From contig JAMXBD010000718.1 of NCBI GenBank assembly GCA_024138025.1, positions 248,001-312,000 on the forward strand: a stretch of DNA of 64,000 nt, read 5' to 3'. Of the stretch, positions 24,994 through 38,439 are shown one piece after another. Both the position numbers and the translations under genes were made by a program. This DNA comes from Combretum micranthum (taxonomy: Eukaryota > Streptophyta > Magnoliopsida > Myrtales > Combretaceae). The first letter of the stretch is position 1. Every line of letters begins with the position of its first letter. The notes under the pieces were generated by a model. It saw only the letters and a program-made list of their open reading frames with translations, searched no databases and had not been told where the DNA came from.

Positions 24994-27079
24994 TGTCACG
25001 CCCTAAAGGTTACCCTAAACGTAACAGTCCGCCACACTCAATATTAAAGCTTAAGTATGACAACCTTAGTCGTTTTCAAAAGCTTCGATATTAAATGTAA
25101 GGCGCACTCTCATAAATTTAGAGGACCATACTTTGAAATATGAAGCTTAAGAAGGTACAATAACAAATTAAGAAAAGGGAATTCATAATGTTCATTCATT
25201 CATAATAATTGTCTTGCAAGTCTTAGGGTCATTCTCCCGCCAAAATAACTATAATCTATTACAAGAAATTTTCTATAAAGTCTACATCCAAACTAATGCT
25301 AAACTTCATCTAAAAATTCCTTAACCCAAAAGGGGGAAAATACCTCGCTGCAGGGTCTACGTGGCCTCAACCACAAATAGTTACACTGTAAAAGATATTT
25401 ATAGGGGTATAAGCTAACAGGCTTAGTGAGAATTATTTCCATAAGCATATTCTTGCATATTAAACATTCAAACAAGTTATTTAAGCATTCAAGTGAAATG
25501 TATCATACACGGGAGAAAGCAAGGCATATAGTTTTCTAGAAACTATATGCTGAATGGATTTACGCCCTCCATTCGGGGTTTGGTGATAAGTAATCTCAAA
25601 ATGAGTAGTTTTAGTTAAGTTATGCTTTCGATCTTCACCGCCAAGCATATTAAGTCTACTCGGGTTGAGCCATGCCTTCGAATTACCACCAAGTATTGGT
25701 TTGATTCCATGTCTCCAAGCAATCGCTTTCGATTATAGCCACTAAGTGTTGCTTTCGACTGTGCTACTATCCCTTTCACCTAAGGATAATAACCCCATGC
25801 AATGTGACTCACTTCGTGTTATGCATGAATCAATTTATTTAAGATATCATAGCATCATTACTATCAAATTTAAGGTGATCATAGGATTTCATACATATCA
25901 AGTTCTATAGTAAAGCAAACAATTACTCACAATCAATTCCCACCTCGATATGTTTAGAATTGTTTCAATAATTTTTACACACATATCAATATGTCTTTCC
26001 TTAATTCTAGTGCGACTAAACTACAAGCATAATCAAGTATTGTATTAAGGAAATAAACTCACGTTACCATGGCGACAAATCTTCCAAATAGATGAGTCGA
26101 ACAAATGATCCACTTGGTCGAAATAATCCTTGGGATACAGGTATTCCTTTGGGATCACCTAGTCAAGAAAAATACCCGAAATGAGTATTTCTTGATAACC
26201 TTCTTGAAATTTGACAAAATTATGTCATGAGAACATCAAAGTTCGCGTAGAAGATAATTCCAATTTAAAATGGCCATAACCTGGTTATTTTAACTCAATT
26301 GCGCATATAATATACAGATTTCTACTTATTCGAAAAAATCTATCCATTTCTAAAACTATTTTCATCAAAGTAGATCATTTAGGCTCCGAAACAGTGGCAA
26401 TCAGATTTACCATGAATTTTCCCATCCTAAAAGCATTTGTTTCAAACATTAAATCATCCAAAAATTGCTTTGATAAATACTTAGTTATCAATATAATTGA
26501 GAAATTCCTTTTTATAGGTATATAGCTCATATTTTATCCATGCTTTAGTGTTTGTTGTCCAACCAAGATTCTTTAGTAAAACAATGTTAGTTAGAAGTTT
26601 AGAAAAACATGATTTACAAGAAATCCATTTTGTAAAATCCTTTAAAACGAATATTTTGATTCTTTTGTTTTAAAATAATTATCTTATTATTTTCCTTAAT
26701 TATTTTTTAATAAAAATAAATTTCTCTTTTCTTTTTAGAAATTTTCAATGTTAGTGTCACTTTTCCTATTAGTTTTCTATATAATTTTTCTTTGACCATT
26801 ACTTAGAAAAATCATGGTTTAAAAACTCTCATTCCCTTTTTATGGGGTTTCTTTTATATTATGTTTTTGTGGAAAAACATTTTAGTACCAAAATTCATCT
26901 TCTCTTGGAAAACAAATTAATATAGAAATGATTTAAGAAAAACTTTTCAAAACAAAGGTAGTTTTAAAATTGTAGTGAGTTCTTCCTAAAGTTTTAAAAA
27001 GAATAGATTTATTTCTATTAAACCATAGATTCTAAATTTCATATAAAACCATCTTTAGGTGATAAAATCTCTTTTTGCA

Positions 27080-27113
<34 letters not shown>

Positions 27114-28532
27114 TAATTGAAGCTTAAAGGTTTGGACAACAATCTTTATGGTCATGATCATGAGAATAATAACAAGCAAATGTAACATAATGAATAATAA
27201 ATTCAAATATTGGGAGTTTAGCTTTCTCAAGGCTCCGGGACTAAGAAATAGACTAGTCCCTATAATAAAAGAAAATAAAAGAGAGAAAATTGTTTTGACT
27301 TGATGGGGACAAGTCTAAGACTAGAGACTAGTCTTAAAACAACATGAAATAAATAAATTGCAAGAAAGAAAATAAATAAATTGCTTTGCATGAAAATAAA
27401 CAAATTGCAAGTAAGCTTATATGCTCTAAAGAATATATATATATATATATATATAGATACATAATTATATTTAGTTAGATATAATAACAATAATAATATG
27501 AGCAAAGTAAAACAACAACATAAATATGTAAATAGATATTCATGAACAAGAACAATACATGAACATAGTATAGCTTCCATAACATTAAGTTTTAGGAAAC
27601 TCATACCATGGTCATGTAAAGTTACATGACATGGTAAGAAGAAACATATAAAGAAAAATTTACCTAAAAAGGATTTTGGAGTAATATGGGTTTTGTGTAT
27701 GTAAAAAGGGGTTTGAGAGTATTTTAGGAGAGTTTTGAGAGTGTATGTGGGCAGAGTTTTGAGAGGAGAATTTTGGTAGTGAATTTGTGGGTAGTAAATG
27801 TGTGAATGAAGTGAAAGAGGAGGAGGGTATTTATAGCAAAGTGAGGAGTGAATTTTGTGTGATTTAAATAAAGAAAAATTAAAAAAATTTGAGAGAGAGA
27901 CAAAGGGAGCGGCCCGACCATCATAGAGAGAGGGAGGGAGAGATAATATTTTTTTGTATTTTTGTTAATTAAATGTAATAATATGTAAAGTAGATGCGAT
28001 ATAAAGTTATGAGAAAGGTAAAAAGTAAAGATAATAGGTGTATAGAGTGTAAGGTAGGCGTTAAAAAAAGTAGAGATAAATGAATATTGTCAAATAGTAA
28101 TGAATATTGTAATGTAAAGTAGATATGACTAATAAAGTATCGTAGTAGGAAAATATGCGTATAAATGCAATATCTGATATTTTTAATTACAGAAAAATTA
28201 TAAAACTATTTTTGAAAACCTTATATTTTTACGAGTCTAACGGTATATCCGGAATATTTTTACTATTTCGGACCTCAGGACACGTTTTTCAAGAACTGTA
28301 TTCGTTGGGTCCAAAACAATTGCGGTTTTGCTAATATGATATTTTTAAGCTTTCTTATGTTATTACGAAATATTCTACATACTAATCTCTTACTTACTCA
28401 CTTAGGATTGCGATCATGAGATTGTCGGACCTAAACTGTTATGTCTAACTAGGGTTTTACTGACTTTAGGGTTTCCGGTTGACCTTTCGATTATGGTTAA
28501 GCTTAACGATCATAAAACTTTGGGGGTTTACA
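24994..28532 (-). mobile_element. solo LTR of a Ty3/gypsy-type retrotransposon, 3539 bp, TSD taaat
   Basis: The element begins TGTCACGCCC at 24994 and ends GGGGGTTTACA at 28532. It is flanked by a perfect 5-bp direct duplication taaat (24989-24993 and 28533-28537). It has TG...CA ends and no internal domain, primer site or second LTR, so it is a solo LTR left after intra-element recombination. Its sense direction is probably the - strand, where it reads TGTAAACCCC...GGCGTGACA. A second copy lies at 33278-36735. It includes (TA)n at about 27097-27115 and 27429-27455. The 92 and 114 codon frames it holds on the - strand are T-rich artefacts. Confidence 0.93.
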
Positions 28533-28688
28533 TAAATACTCTCTATTTAAGGTAGATAGAAAACACCAAATTGAGCTACAATTCAGCATTACTTCTTTAT
28601 CTTCATCTACCTCAATTTCTTTGTTACATCCTCATAAATTGTAACATTTTCAGTGAAACCTTAGTATAATATTAAATGAATAGTCAAT

Positions 28689-28971
28689 GGGTAATGCCAC
28701 AAATGGTACTTGAATTTTGACAAAATTTACAATTAGGTAATTGAACTTTGAAGCTAATTAGTTTAATACTGAACTTTAAGATTGATTAATCTGGTAGTTG
28801 AAAAAATTTGTAATTAATGAATTTAGTATATGAAAAAAACTTAATGGAGGTACTATTGGCGTGTATGAAAAAGTTTTTTGAGATACTAGATTAATTAGTT
28901 TCAAAGTTCAAGTACTAAATACCAAATTGCATAATTTTTTAAAGTTCAAGTACCATTCATGATATTAACCC
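28689..28971. repeat. hairpin MITE, well preserved
   Basis: Ends gggtaatgccacaaatggta and taccattcatgatattaaccc are inverted over about 20 bases with few mismatches. The arms continue with cttgaattttgacaaaattt against aattttttaaagttcaag. The flanks gaatagtcaat and gaatgcttaat agree at 8 of 11 positions and may be a worn target duplication. Confidence 0.75.
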
Positions 28972-28975
28972 GAAT

Positions 28976-30045
28976 GCTTAATTATGAATTCTTTGAAGAG
29001 TACATTACACTTATGGTTAAGTGTAAAAACTTTGTTATTGCCTCTTTAGTACTATTTGAGTGATCAATAAAAGCAATATATATATATATATATTTTCAAT
29101 TGAAGTCATTGTATAAAACTAGAAAATAGAGGATGATTCAAGCCTTCAAACTTCATGCTAATTCATGGGCTTGAATACTCTAATAACATTGCCCTTTCTT
29201 CTTTACGTTAGTTTTCAATATTATAGGATAATGAAAGAGGATTCGAAATAATTAATGCAGATTCTTAGTAGTGTATAGCATATAATAAACCTATCAATGC
29301 CATAATGTGTAATGATTGTTTTCGTCCTATCTTGTTAGAGATCTAAGAAGGATATCATGACAAGATTACCATTAAAAGAGCAATTGTGACAAAGAGAAAC
29401 CCACAATAAGGCTAGAACAAATGTAATTGAGAGATCATGATTGCTAAAGATAACTTTCATAGAGATAATGTAAAGAACGAGGTGTTAAAAAGGTTAATAG
29501 GCCATACAACTAATAACTGAAGATCTAAGCAAAATAAGACCCTTATAAGAGATTTTTCTTAAGGGAAACCACCCTATATACATATATTCTTGGATAAATT
29601 ACAAAGCATTATTTTATCTTGACTTTATGTGTGGATAATTTCCTATTCTTTGAAAATTGTGCAAAAAGATCCCTTATTCTTACAAATGCATGCACACATT
29701 ACTATTCACTCAATCTTTTTCCCCAGTCTATGGAAGTATGGGTCCTGAAGCTATGAAGATACCCATTTTGTCCACTATTTTACCTCTAGATAAACTATAA
29801 CAAAAAGAAATCCCAATACATTTCATCTTCCTTCTCCAAAAGTAGTGATGCAAACCCGAAACTCTAAGAATAAAAGATCGACTAAACATGAAAATTCATA
29901 ACACAACGGTTGAGTTGCATGCAACGTCTCCAGTATCAAAGATCTTAAGCAACATCGTGAGTGTTGTGTTACCATATTGTGGCATGGAATTCCAAGTGAA
30001 AGTTTTGTAGATAAGGATAATTTTGATAGACAGTTCTAGATGTCA
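28976..30045. other. interval without recognised genes
   Basis: AT-rich DNA with a short (TA)n run near 29078-29092. No open frame with a recognisable domain and no paired repeats were identified. Confidence 0.4.
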
Positions 30046-31689
30046 TTTTATTACTTATTGAATTTAATTGCTAAGAGTTAGGATTTAAGAGTAAGAGCTC
30101 ACAAAAAGACTAATCTTTATCCACTAATGATCAATGAATATCTTGTTAGATATGGAGGTCCTTTTATACCCACAACTTAGGTTAAATGGTAAAATAGTTA
30201 ATAACTAACCTAATCTAATAAGATAATAAGAAAATAATAAACAATCAACATGACACATCCATGTGGTCCTCACTATAGGCTATGACATAAGCAGTGGGAA
30301 GCTCCATGTTTTAGGATATCAGTGGTGGAACAGGATGCAATGCTCTTGGATCTCTCCTCTATTGAATTATAGGCTCGCACTACCTTGGATACGGGCCATG
30401 GGCTGAGTGGTTGTCTTCTCTCGTCTTTACTATCATCCTTCCTAGAAAAATATGACCTTGTACAGGGCTGTAGAACTACATATAGCCCCTCACATGGTTG
30501 TGAAGCTAAACCACTCGTTCGCTTCTTCCTTCGGTGTATCCTATGGCTCTAGATATGAGCATATGGCTAGTCATGACATGCACTGTTCTCCTTACTCAAT
30601 TCCCATCATTTTCCTAAGGTTGTTGATGATTTGCCCTTAAATCGATGTGGTAGGATCAGCTACTTCAGCTGTAAATTTGTTCTCATCATCCTCATGGGTT
30701 TATTGTAGATTTATCCTTAGATCTTTGTAAGTGTGTCCACCTAGATCAAATGTAAACTTGTAATACTAAAACAGAGTTAAATAAAAATTCCTTAGCTAGA
30801 GTGTATACAATTCTTTATCCATGAATCCTCTCTGGATTAATAATTCTAGGAGCACCCCAACACCGACTCTAGGCATTGTTAACCATACAATACCATAATC
30901 AATGCTCATAATCAAAAGTTCTCCAGACAATTCATACAACTCATCATGAACTTGATCAACTTAAATCTCATGAACATGAGTATGGGTATTCAATTTATAC
31001 ATCTCTTGGTCTCAATAATAATTTCTTCAACCCTTTGTCACTTGAAAAGAAGTCAACATTATCACTAGCTGACATAATGCACATTGTCATGCCATATGCT
31101 ACTTTGGAATGGGAAATTTGAGGTATGACATGTTCCATTAACCGTTGACCACTAAGACTACTATCAAATGTCACTTCAGTAGTTAACATTTTGTATATCA
31201 TTACCCTCTCCACAATAAAACCAAGCACATACAAAACAGTCCTCTAATATAAGTAGTCATCTATAAGACTCTGATGAATTCTAATAAGCATTCAAATGAT
31301 CTCTTAGGGGAAATAACATTACACAAATCTTTCATTCTTTGTAACCCCATAAATGCATCAAAATATAATTATTGAACTATAGGAGAGGACGACAGAGATA
31401 CCTTTAATGCTTATTAGTCCCTAGTATAAGTATAAGTGGCACTAACTTAGGTACACAAAGATCAAGAGATGATTCTAAGTTAATTTCATAGTGTATAGCT
31501 CCTGTAACAGCTCTTTCCTCCACATTAACATCTTTAGTACCTTCATTATCAATATACAAGCTACACCACTAATAATTTCCACCTATGCTACATGATCATA
31601 TTCTGTATCATCTTTAAGAACATTACTACTATCTACATAAACCAAACAACACTGATCATTGTGGTCCTTTAGTAAAAGTTGTCATTGAG

Positions 31690-32170
31690 GCTTAAAGTAA
31701 TGTTGCCTTCTTAGCTTAGAAGTAAGCCAATGATTCCTTTAATGAGGCAGCCTGGATGGCCTCCTTTAGTGATTGAAAAACTTCGATAACCAACACTTTT
31801 GTGATATCATAGTTCAAATCATTCACAAACCTATCGATGATGCATACAGACATTTCATTCAGTTTACATCATCTGACAATAGTCTTAAACAATTTGATAT
31901 ATTCTTTAACCCACATATATCCTTCTTTCACCACCAAAAACTTTTGATATTGCTGATCTTGATAACAATGTGGAACAAGTTTATCCCTTAGCAGTCTTTT
32001 CATCTAATCCCATGAGAAATTCTCTCCATACCCATGAAAAAATCCTTTGCATCTTGATAATTCACCACCATGTTTCAATGTTTCCAATTAATTTCTAGGA
32101 AATAATTTGCCCAAATGACAACTAGAGTGTGGAAAGTCCTTAATAATTTAATCTATGTAGAACTCCCTAT
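31690..32170 (-). pseudogene. Ty3/gypsy gag (retrotrans_gag) fragment
   Basis: On the - strand around 31998-31865 the reading gives RDKLVPHCYQDQQYQKFLVV followed by KEGYMWVKEYIKLFKTIVR. This matches the plant gypsy gag consensus (F-P..Y....YNQ...L.QG..SV.EY...F..L). It continues with IIDRFVNDLNYDI near 31850-31800, equivalent to RFV.GL...I, and AIQAASLKESLAY near 31765-31725. Stops and missing residues show it is non-functional. The primer-binding site at 32574-32563 lies upstream in the same orientation. Confidence 0.75.
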
Positions 32171-32562
32171 TTAGATAATCTCCTAGAGACCCATGATATC
32201 AAACTCAAGGAAATTTAGTTTGATTTTTCTTAGTGCTTTGTTGTAATGTCAATACAAAACGGTATCTACTACCCATGGCTAGCTTTTCAAAATACCAAAT
32301 CATGTAACAATAATAGAAAACTCGGTTTTCAATCACACCAAGTAAACCTTAATCATATAGGCACATGCAAGAATAAAAAAAAGCTAGCTTTTTATCATTG
32401 CATAAACCCTAGATTTTCATTCACACAAAATGCATGACAATCTTCAACATTATTCAATATTAAAAATTCACAATCGCACACAAAACCTTAGTCATAACCT
32501 TCGCATAATAACATAGATGGTTAGAGATTTACACTTACGAACGTCCTGCTGCTGCAACCTCC

Positions 32563-32574
32563 GCTTTGATACCA
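32563..32574 (-). other. primer-binding site (initiator Met-tRNA type)
   Basis: The + strand reads gctttgatacca, one base away from the reverse complement of TGGTATCAGAGC. A second, shorter echo (ctttgatacca) follows at about 32594. It fixes the orientation of the surrounding gypsy element. Confidence 0.65.
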
Positions 32575-33128
32575 AAATATTGCGTGAAACACACTTTGAT
32601 ACCAAATATGATATACTTAAGAAGGCAATCAATAGATTTTCTATTGTAAACATAGTATCAATACTATAACAAACCTAGGAATATTAACACTAGGGTATTT
32701 AAGAATTAATTAAAATAATTAATTCAATTGGATCTCCAAATCAAAAGATAAGAATTAGGGTTTCTTGAAAAGAAAGATAAAATCATTACTGCCTTGGATA
32801 TTACATACCAATAAAATAAAGAAAGGATATAACATTCACAAGTAATTGATATGACCTACAATAACTCACTCGTGTTTACAATTGCCATAATCAATAATTT
32901 GATTGATAAGAGGTAGGGTTTAAGAGTAAAAAATTTCAAGACAGACTAATCTTTATTCACTAATGATCAATAAGTATCTTGTTACATATGAAGACCCTTT
33001 TATACTTATAACGTAGGTTAAAGGGTAAAGTAGTCATTAGCTAACATAATCTAACAAGATAAAAATAAGAAAACAATAAAAATCCACGTGGCACATCCAT
33101 ATGGTCCTCACCATGGGCCATGGCATTT

Positions 33129-33154
33129 GGGGGGGGGGGGGGGGGGGGGGGGGG
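33129..33154 (+). repeat. 26-base poly-G tract
   Basis: An unbroken run of G follows ggcattt and is followed by agaggg. It lies in the right LTR of the old gypsy element at a spot where the left copy has only agcagtggg, so it is an expansion or an assembly artefact. Open frames of 60 and 94 codons over it encode Pro or Gly runs and are artefacts. Confidence 0.95.
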
Positions 33155-33277
33155 AGAGGGAGTGGTGGGGTGGGAAGCTCCATGGTTTGGGATATGGGTG
33201 GTGGAATAGGGTGTGGCACTCTAAAATCTCTCTTTTATTGAATTCTAAGATCGCACTACCTCACATAAGGGCCATGG

Positions 33278-36200
33278 TGTCACGCCTCAAGGGGAACTCT
33301 CAACGTAACAGTCCGCCACACTTAATATTAAAGCTTAAGTATGACAACCTGAGCCACTCCCAAAAGCTTTGATATTAAGTGTAAGGTGTGCTCTCATAAA
33401 TTTAGAGGACCATACATGGAATTATGAAGCTTAAGAAGATATAATAACATATTTAGAAAAGAGGATTCATAATATTCATTTATTCATAACAATGATCTTA
33501 CAAAGCTTAAGGACATTTTCCTTATTCACAAATCTATTACAAGATTACTTCTACAGCGTATCCAATACTAACTTTATCTTGAAATTCCTTAATTAAAGGG
33601 AAATACCTAGCTGTAGGGTCTACGTGGCCTCAACCACAAATATGTAAACTGCAAAAGATATCTACAGGGGTATAAGCTAATAGGCTTAGTGAGAACTATT
33701 TTCATAAATAACTTTCTTGTAACTAAAATTCAAACAAGTTGTTTAAGCAATCAAATAAGATGCAACATACACGTAGGCAAACAAGGCATATAGTTTTCCG
33801 GGAACTATATATTGAATGGATTTACGCCCTCCATTCGGGGTTTGGTGATACGTAATCTCAAAATAAGTAGTTTTTGTTAAAAAGATTTATGAGTTCGACC
33901 AATATCGCCAAGCATATGAAGTCTACTTAAATCGAGCCTTGTTTTCGGATCTTCCGCCAAGCATTTCCTTAATATCGCCAAGCAATTGCTTTCGGTCATT
34001 CTGCCAAGTGTGGCTTTCGACTTGAGCTACAATCCTTCTCACCTTAGGATAATAATCCAATACAATGTGACTCACTTTGTGGTATGCATGAATCCATTTG
34101 TTTATGATATCATAACATTATTATTATTAGATTTAAGGTGATCAAAGAATCTTACACAAATCAAGTGTTATACTAAAATAAACATTAAATCAATTTCGAC
34201 CTCGATATTCTTAGGATTCTTTCAAAGAATTATTTTAAATACATATTTGTTTGTCTTTTCTTAATTCTAATGCAACTAAATTACAAGCACAAACAAGTAA
34301 AGCATTTTAAGGAAATAAACTAACGATGCCATATCGACTATTCTTCTACACAGATGAGTCGCTCACACAATCCTCTTCATCGAAATAGTCCTTGGGTAAA
34401 GGTATTCTTCTTTGGAATCACCTATCCAAAGAAAATACCCAAAATGATTTTTTTCTTGATGATATCTTGAATTTTGACAAAACAATGTCATGAGAACGTC
34501 AAAGTTTGTATAAAGGGAATTTCAATTTAAAATGGCCATAACTTGGTCATTTTAACTCGGAATTGCGCATATAATATACGATTTCTACCCACTCGAAAAG
34601 ATCTATCCATCTCTCAACATATTTTTATCAAACTAAACCATTTAGGCCCCAAAACAGTGGTGATCAGATTCACCACGAATTTTCCAACTCAAAAATAATT
34701 TGTTTCAAATTTTAAATCATTCAAGACTTGATTGATAAATACTTAGTTATCTATATAGTTGAAAAATCTTCTTTTTATAGCTATTTAGCTCATATTTATT
34801 CATTCAAGTGTTTTTGTCCATCCATTTCTTAAGTAAAACAATGACAATTTGGAGTTTAGAAATCTATTGCTTACAAGAAACTCATTTTGTAAATCTTTTG
34901 AAATGGATACTTTGATTCTTTTATTTTCAAAGAGTTACTTTATGTTTGACTTATTTATTTTTCCTAGATGACTTTTTGAAAAGTAATTTTCTTCTTTTCT
35001 TCATTCTCTACATTAGTGCTATTTTTCCTATTTATTTCCTATACAATTTTTCTTTGACCATTTGTTGGAAAAGATCTTAGTTTGAAAATTCCCATTCCTT
35101 CTTTATGTTATGTTTTTCATAGAAATAATTTTTGTATCGAAAATCATTTTCTTTTTGAAAACAAAGTGGGATAACAAATGACTTTAAAAGCTTTTCATAA
35201 AAAAGTTAGTTTCTAAAATTGTAGTGGGTTCTTCTAATAACTTAAAAAGGAATGACTTTATTTTTTGTTAAACCAAAGATTTTATACTTCATATAAACTT
35301 ATTCTAAGTGATAAAATCTCTTTTTATCAATTATTTTTAGAACTTGAAAAATTTTGGACAACAATTTTAGTGAACATGATTTATAAGAAATAATAGTAAG
35401 CAAAAACAACATAATAGTAAATAAAGTCAAGTATTGGGAGTCTTAGCTTCTTTCAAGGTTCCTGGGATAAGATAGACTAGTTCCAAAGAAAAATAAAATA
35501 AAAGAAAGAAAAATTTGTTTTGACTTGATGAGGACAAGTCTAAGACTAGAGACTAGTCTTAAAATAGCAAGAATTAAATAAATTGCAATGAAAGAAATAA
35601 ATAAATTGCTTGCATGGAAATAAATAAATTGCAAGTGAGCTTATATGCTAAAGAATATATATATATATATATATATAGATACATAATAATACTTAGATAT
35701 AATAATAATATAAACAAAATAACAACATAGATTTCATGAACAAGAACAATACATGAACATAATGTAGCTTCCATAACATTTAGTTTTTGGAAACTCACAC
35801 TATGGTCATGTAAAGTTACATATGATAAGAAGAAGATATGGAGAAAAGTTTACCTGAAGAAGATTTTTGAAGTGTTATGTGGTTTTGGTTTTGTGTAGGT
35901 AGAAAGTGGTTTGAGATTATTTTGAGAGAGTTTTGAGGATATTTGGAGAGAGTTTTGAGAGAAGAATTTGAGAGTTTTTGTCGAGAAATTTGTGAGTAGT
36001 AATTGTGTGAAAGAAGTGAAAGAGGAGGGGGGTATTCATAGAAAAATGTAGAGTGATTTAAAATAAAAGAAAATTAAAACAAATGAGGAGAGAGACGGGG
36101 GGGTTTGTGGGGGGTGCGGCCATGAGTGATGTGAGGGGAGAGAGAGTTTTTATTTTGGATTTTTGTTGATTAAATGAAGTAATAAGTAAGATAGATGTGA

Positions 36201-36735
36201 AATAAAGTTATAGAAAGATAAAAAGTAAATGTTATAGGTTATGGTGTTTGTAAGAGTAGGTGTAAGAAAAAATAGCGAGAAAAAAATAGTGTAGAATAGT
36301 AATGAATAGTGTAATATAAAGTAGGCATGACAATTTAAGTATCGGTAGTAAGAAAATACGAGTATAATTACGATATCTGTTATTTTTATTTACCAAAAAA
36401 TTATAAAACTAATATTTTTGAAATCCTTATACTTTTACGAGTCTAATGGTATATTCGGAATATTTTTACTATTCCGAGCCTCGGGACACGTTTTTCAAGA
36501 ACTGTGTCCGATCGGGTTCAAGACGATTTGGTTTTACTAATCTGATCTTTTTAAGCTTCCTTAGGTAATTACGTACTATTCTATATACTAAACTCTTACT
36601 TACTTACTCGAGTTGCTTATTCGAGATTGTCGACTTAAGCAATTACGTCAAATTAGGGTTTTGTTGACTTTTAGGTTCGTTGACTTCCAAATTAGGGTTT
36701 TAAGCTAAACCAATTCAAAAATTTAGGGGTTTACA
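33278..36735 (-). mobile_element. solo LTR, same family as 24994-28532, 3458 bp, TSD catgg
   Basis: Begins TGTCACGCCT and ends AGGGGTTTACA, flanked by a perfect duplication catgg (33273-33277 and 36736-36740). Shared landmarks with the first copy occur in the same order: cgtaacagtccgccacact, ggtctacgtggcctcaacca, gcttagtgagaa, ggatttacgccctccattcg, then the (AT)n tract (35656-35680) and the final gggtttaca. It inserted into the ccatgg site of an older gypsy LTR: joining the flanks after removing one catgg recovers gggccatggcctaggtggt, matching gggccatgggctgagtggt at 30393. Confidence 0.93.
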
Positions 36736-36784
36736 CATGGCCTAGGTGGTGGTCATCTTTGATCTTTAAAATAAATAAGTTTAA

Positions 36785-37100
36785 GGGGTAAATTAAGCGG
36801 AAGCTATCAATATCTAATGGTAAGTTCATTTAAGGTATCAATGTTTCAAGTGGTTAAAATGAGAAATTAACATTTTACAAAGTGAATAAATGGGTATCAA
36901 CACTTTACAAAGTTCAATTAAGGTATCAAATTTTTGAATAATTGTCAATTACGTTTCTCAGATTTTTGTTAATGGTCAATTATCAATACCTTATTTGACT
37001 CATTTTACAAAACGTTAACACCTCTTTTTAATCACTTGAAATGTTGATACCTTAAATGAACTTACTTTTAAATGCTAATACCTTTCAATATAATTTACGC
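36785..37100. repeat. foldback MITE with 9-bp target duplication
   Basis: The termini ggggtaaattaagcggaag and its inverted partner caatataatttacgc bound arms that fold back (gtaagttcatttaaggtatc against gataccttaaatgaacttac, a 20-base perfect match). The flanks taagtttaa (36776-36784) and taagtttat (37101-37109) match at 8 of 9 positions. A 9-bp duplication points to the Mutator-like superfamily. Confidence 0.8.
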
Positions 37101-38439
37101 TAAGTTTATGATATATGTAGGCTCTCTTAAGGTCAATTGAGGTCGAACCAAGTCTAGACAATCTCACAAAACATTTTTTAAATCTAATTTTTGCGTAAAA
37201 AATAATTTAAAGGCTTAATGCATAAACTTCGATGTAGTGATCTTATTTCGAACCTATTAAGTTAGATATCCCTAAAATGCTCTTGATTGAGCATGGTTTC
37301 CTTAGGTCATCATCGGTCTAAAAATTTGATTCATGACATTATATTGGGCTAAGGACTTAAATACTAAAATGACTCACCGTAACTTTTAGATAAAGGAAAA
37401 AGTCTTAAAGTAACATTATATTTTGTTCCATGCTATGGTTCAGGTTAGGCCTTTGGTACAACATGTTCTCTATGGTTCTTTTTAGGAGTCTACAGTCCTC
37501 CACATGTTGAGCATAAATTTTTATTATGGCAAACCTAAGAGATATTTGATATAATTAATAATTGACCTTGTTTGTTGATGGATGACTTCAATGATGTAAT
37601 ACATAAACATGAGAGGTGGGGAGGGATTTTTCACAAACATAGAGCTTATGGATACCAATCTTGTATGGATGAATGAAAAGTCATTGATCTTGGGTATGCT
37701 GGGCCAAAATTTACCTAGTCAATAGAAATAAAATTTCAAATATGATACAAAAGAGATTAGATAGGGCATGAGCAAACTGAAATTGATTGGACTTATATGT
37801 TGAGAAAAAAACTTATCACATTCAAAAAAGGCCACAGACCCTCCTCTTAAAAACTCACCCCTATCATATCTCGAAGGTGAGAAATAAACGCTATGCTTTT
37901 AGCTTATGTGGTTAGATCATCAGAATTGTATTCATTTGGTTAAACTAATCTGGCAAGACAATCATTTTAATTGTCTGTCTATTGTTAAAATTTACAAAAG
38001 CATTTTAAAATTTGGAATAGAAAAGTTTTTGATATTTCAAAAGGTGGAAAAAAGCAAGATTAAGAGTATTCAAACCAACAATTAACTTGTTAGCCTTCAG
38101 AACAACTAATAGAGAAGAGAAAGGTCGTAGAACCTAGCTAAATGAAATTCTAAATAGAGAAGAAATACTTTGGAAAATGTAATCTCGGGCAAAGTGGATT
38201 TTGAATGGGGAAAGAAACATGAAATACTATCATACCATAATAGTAAATTGACAATTGAAAAATCACATTCTAGCTTTAGAAAATCCTGCTATGTGATAGA
38301 AATTTAGATTATGAAATAAGACAAATGTTTTTATCTTAATTCAAAAACATTTTCAAGTCAGAGAAAAGTTTAGCATCAAGTGTAAACCCTATCTTGAAGA
38401 ATTACAATATGGGTTAACTGTAAACCAAAAAAAGTCTTT

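Larger units (their letters stand above)
30050..36770 (-). mobile_element. decayed Ty3/gypsy retrotransposon, gag only, interrupted by a later solo LTR
   Basis: Two direct repeats define the element. The left LTR piece (30050-30445) and the right one (32885-33277, continued at 36736-36770) share ggtttaagagtaa, gactaatctttat, cactaatgatcaat, gggaagctccatg and gcactacct in the same order. Next to the right LTR, gctttgatacca (32563-32574) is the reverse complement of the Met-tRNA primer site, so the element points to the - strand. Gag relics lie between. The solo LTR 33278-36735 split the right LTR. About 300 bp nearest the primer site (32575-32885) has no match at the left, so the left LTR is truncated. 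No pol domain was found. Confidence 0.7.

Noticed and set aside
27260..27604. 114-codon open frame on the - strand rich in Leu/Tyr
   Set aside because: It lies inside a solo LTR, includes a translated (TA)n run, and its counterpart in the second LTR copy is broken into different frames.
33037..33372. Proline-rich or glycine-rich small proteins
   Set aside because: They are translations of the 26-base G run.
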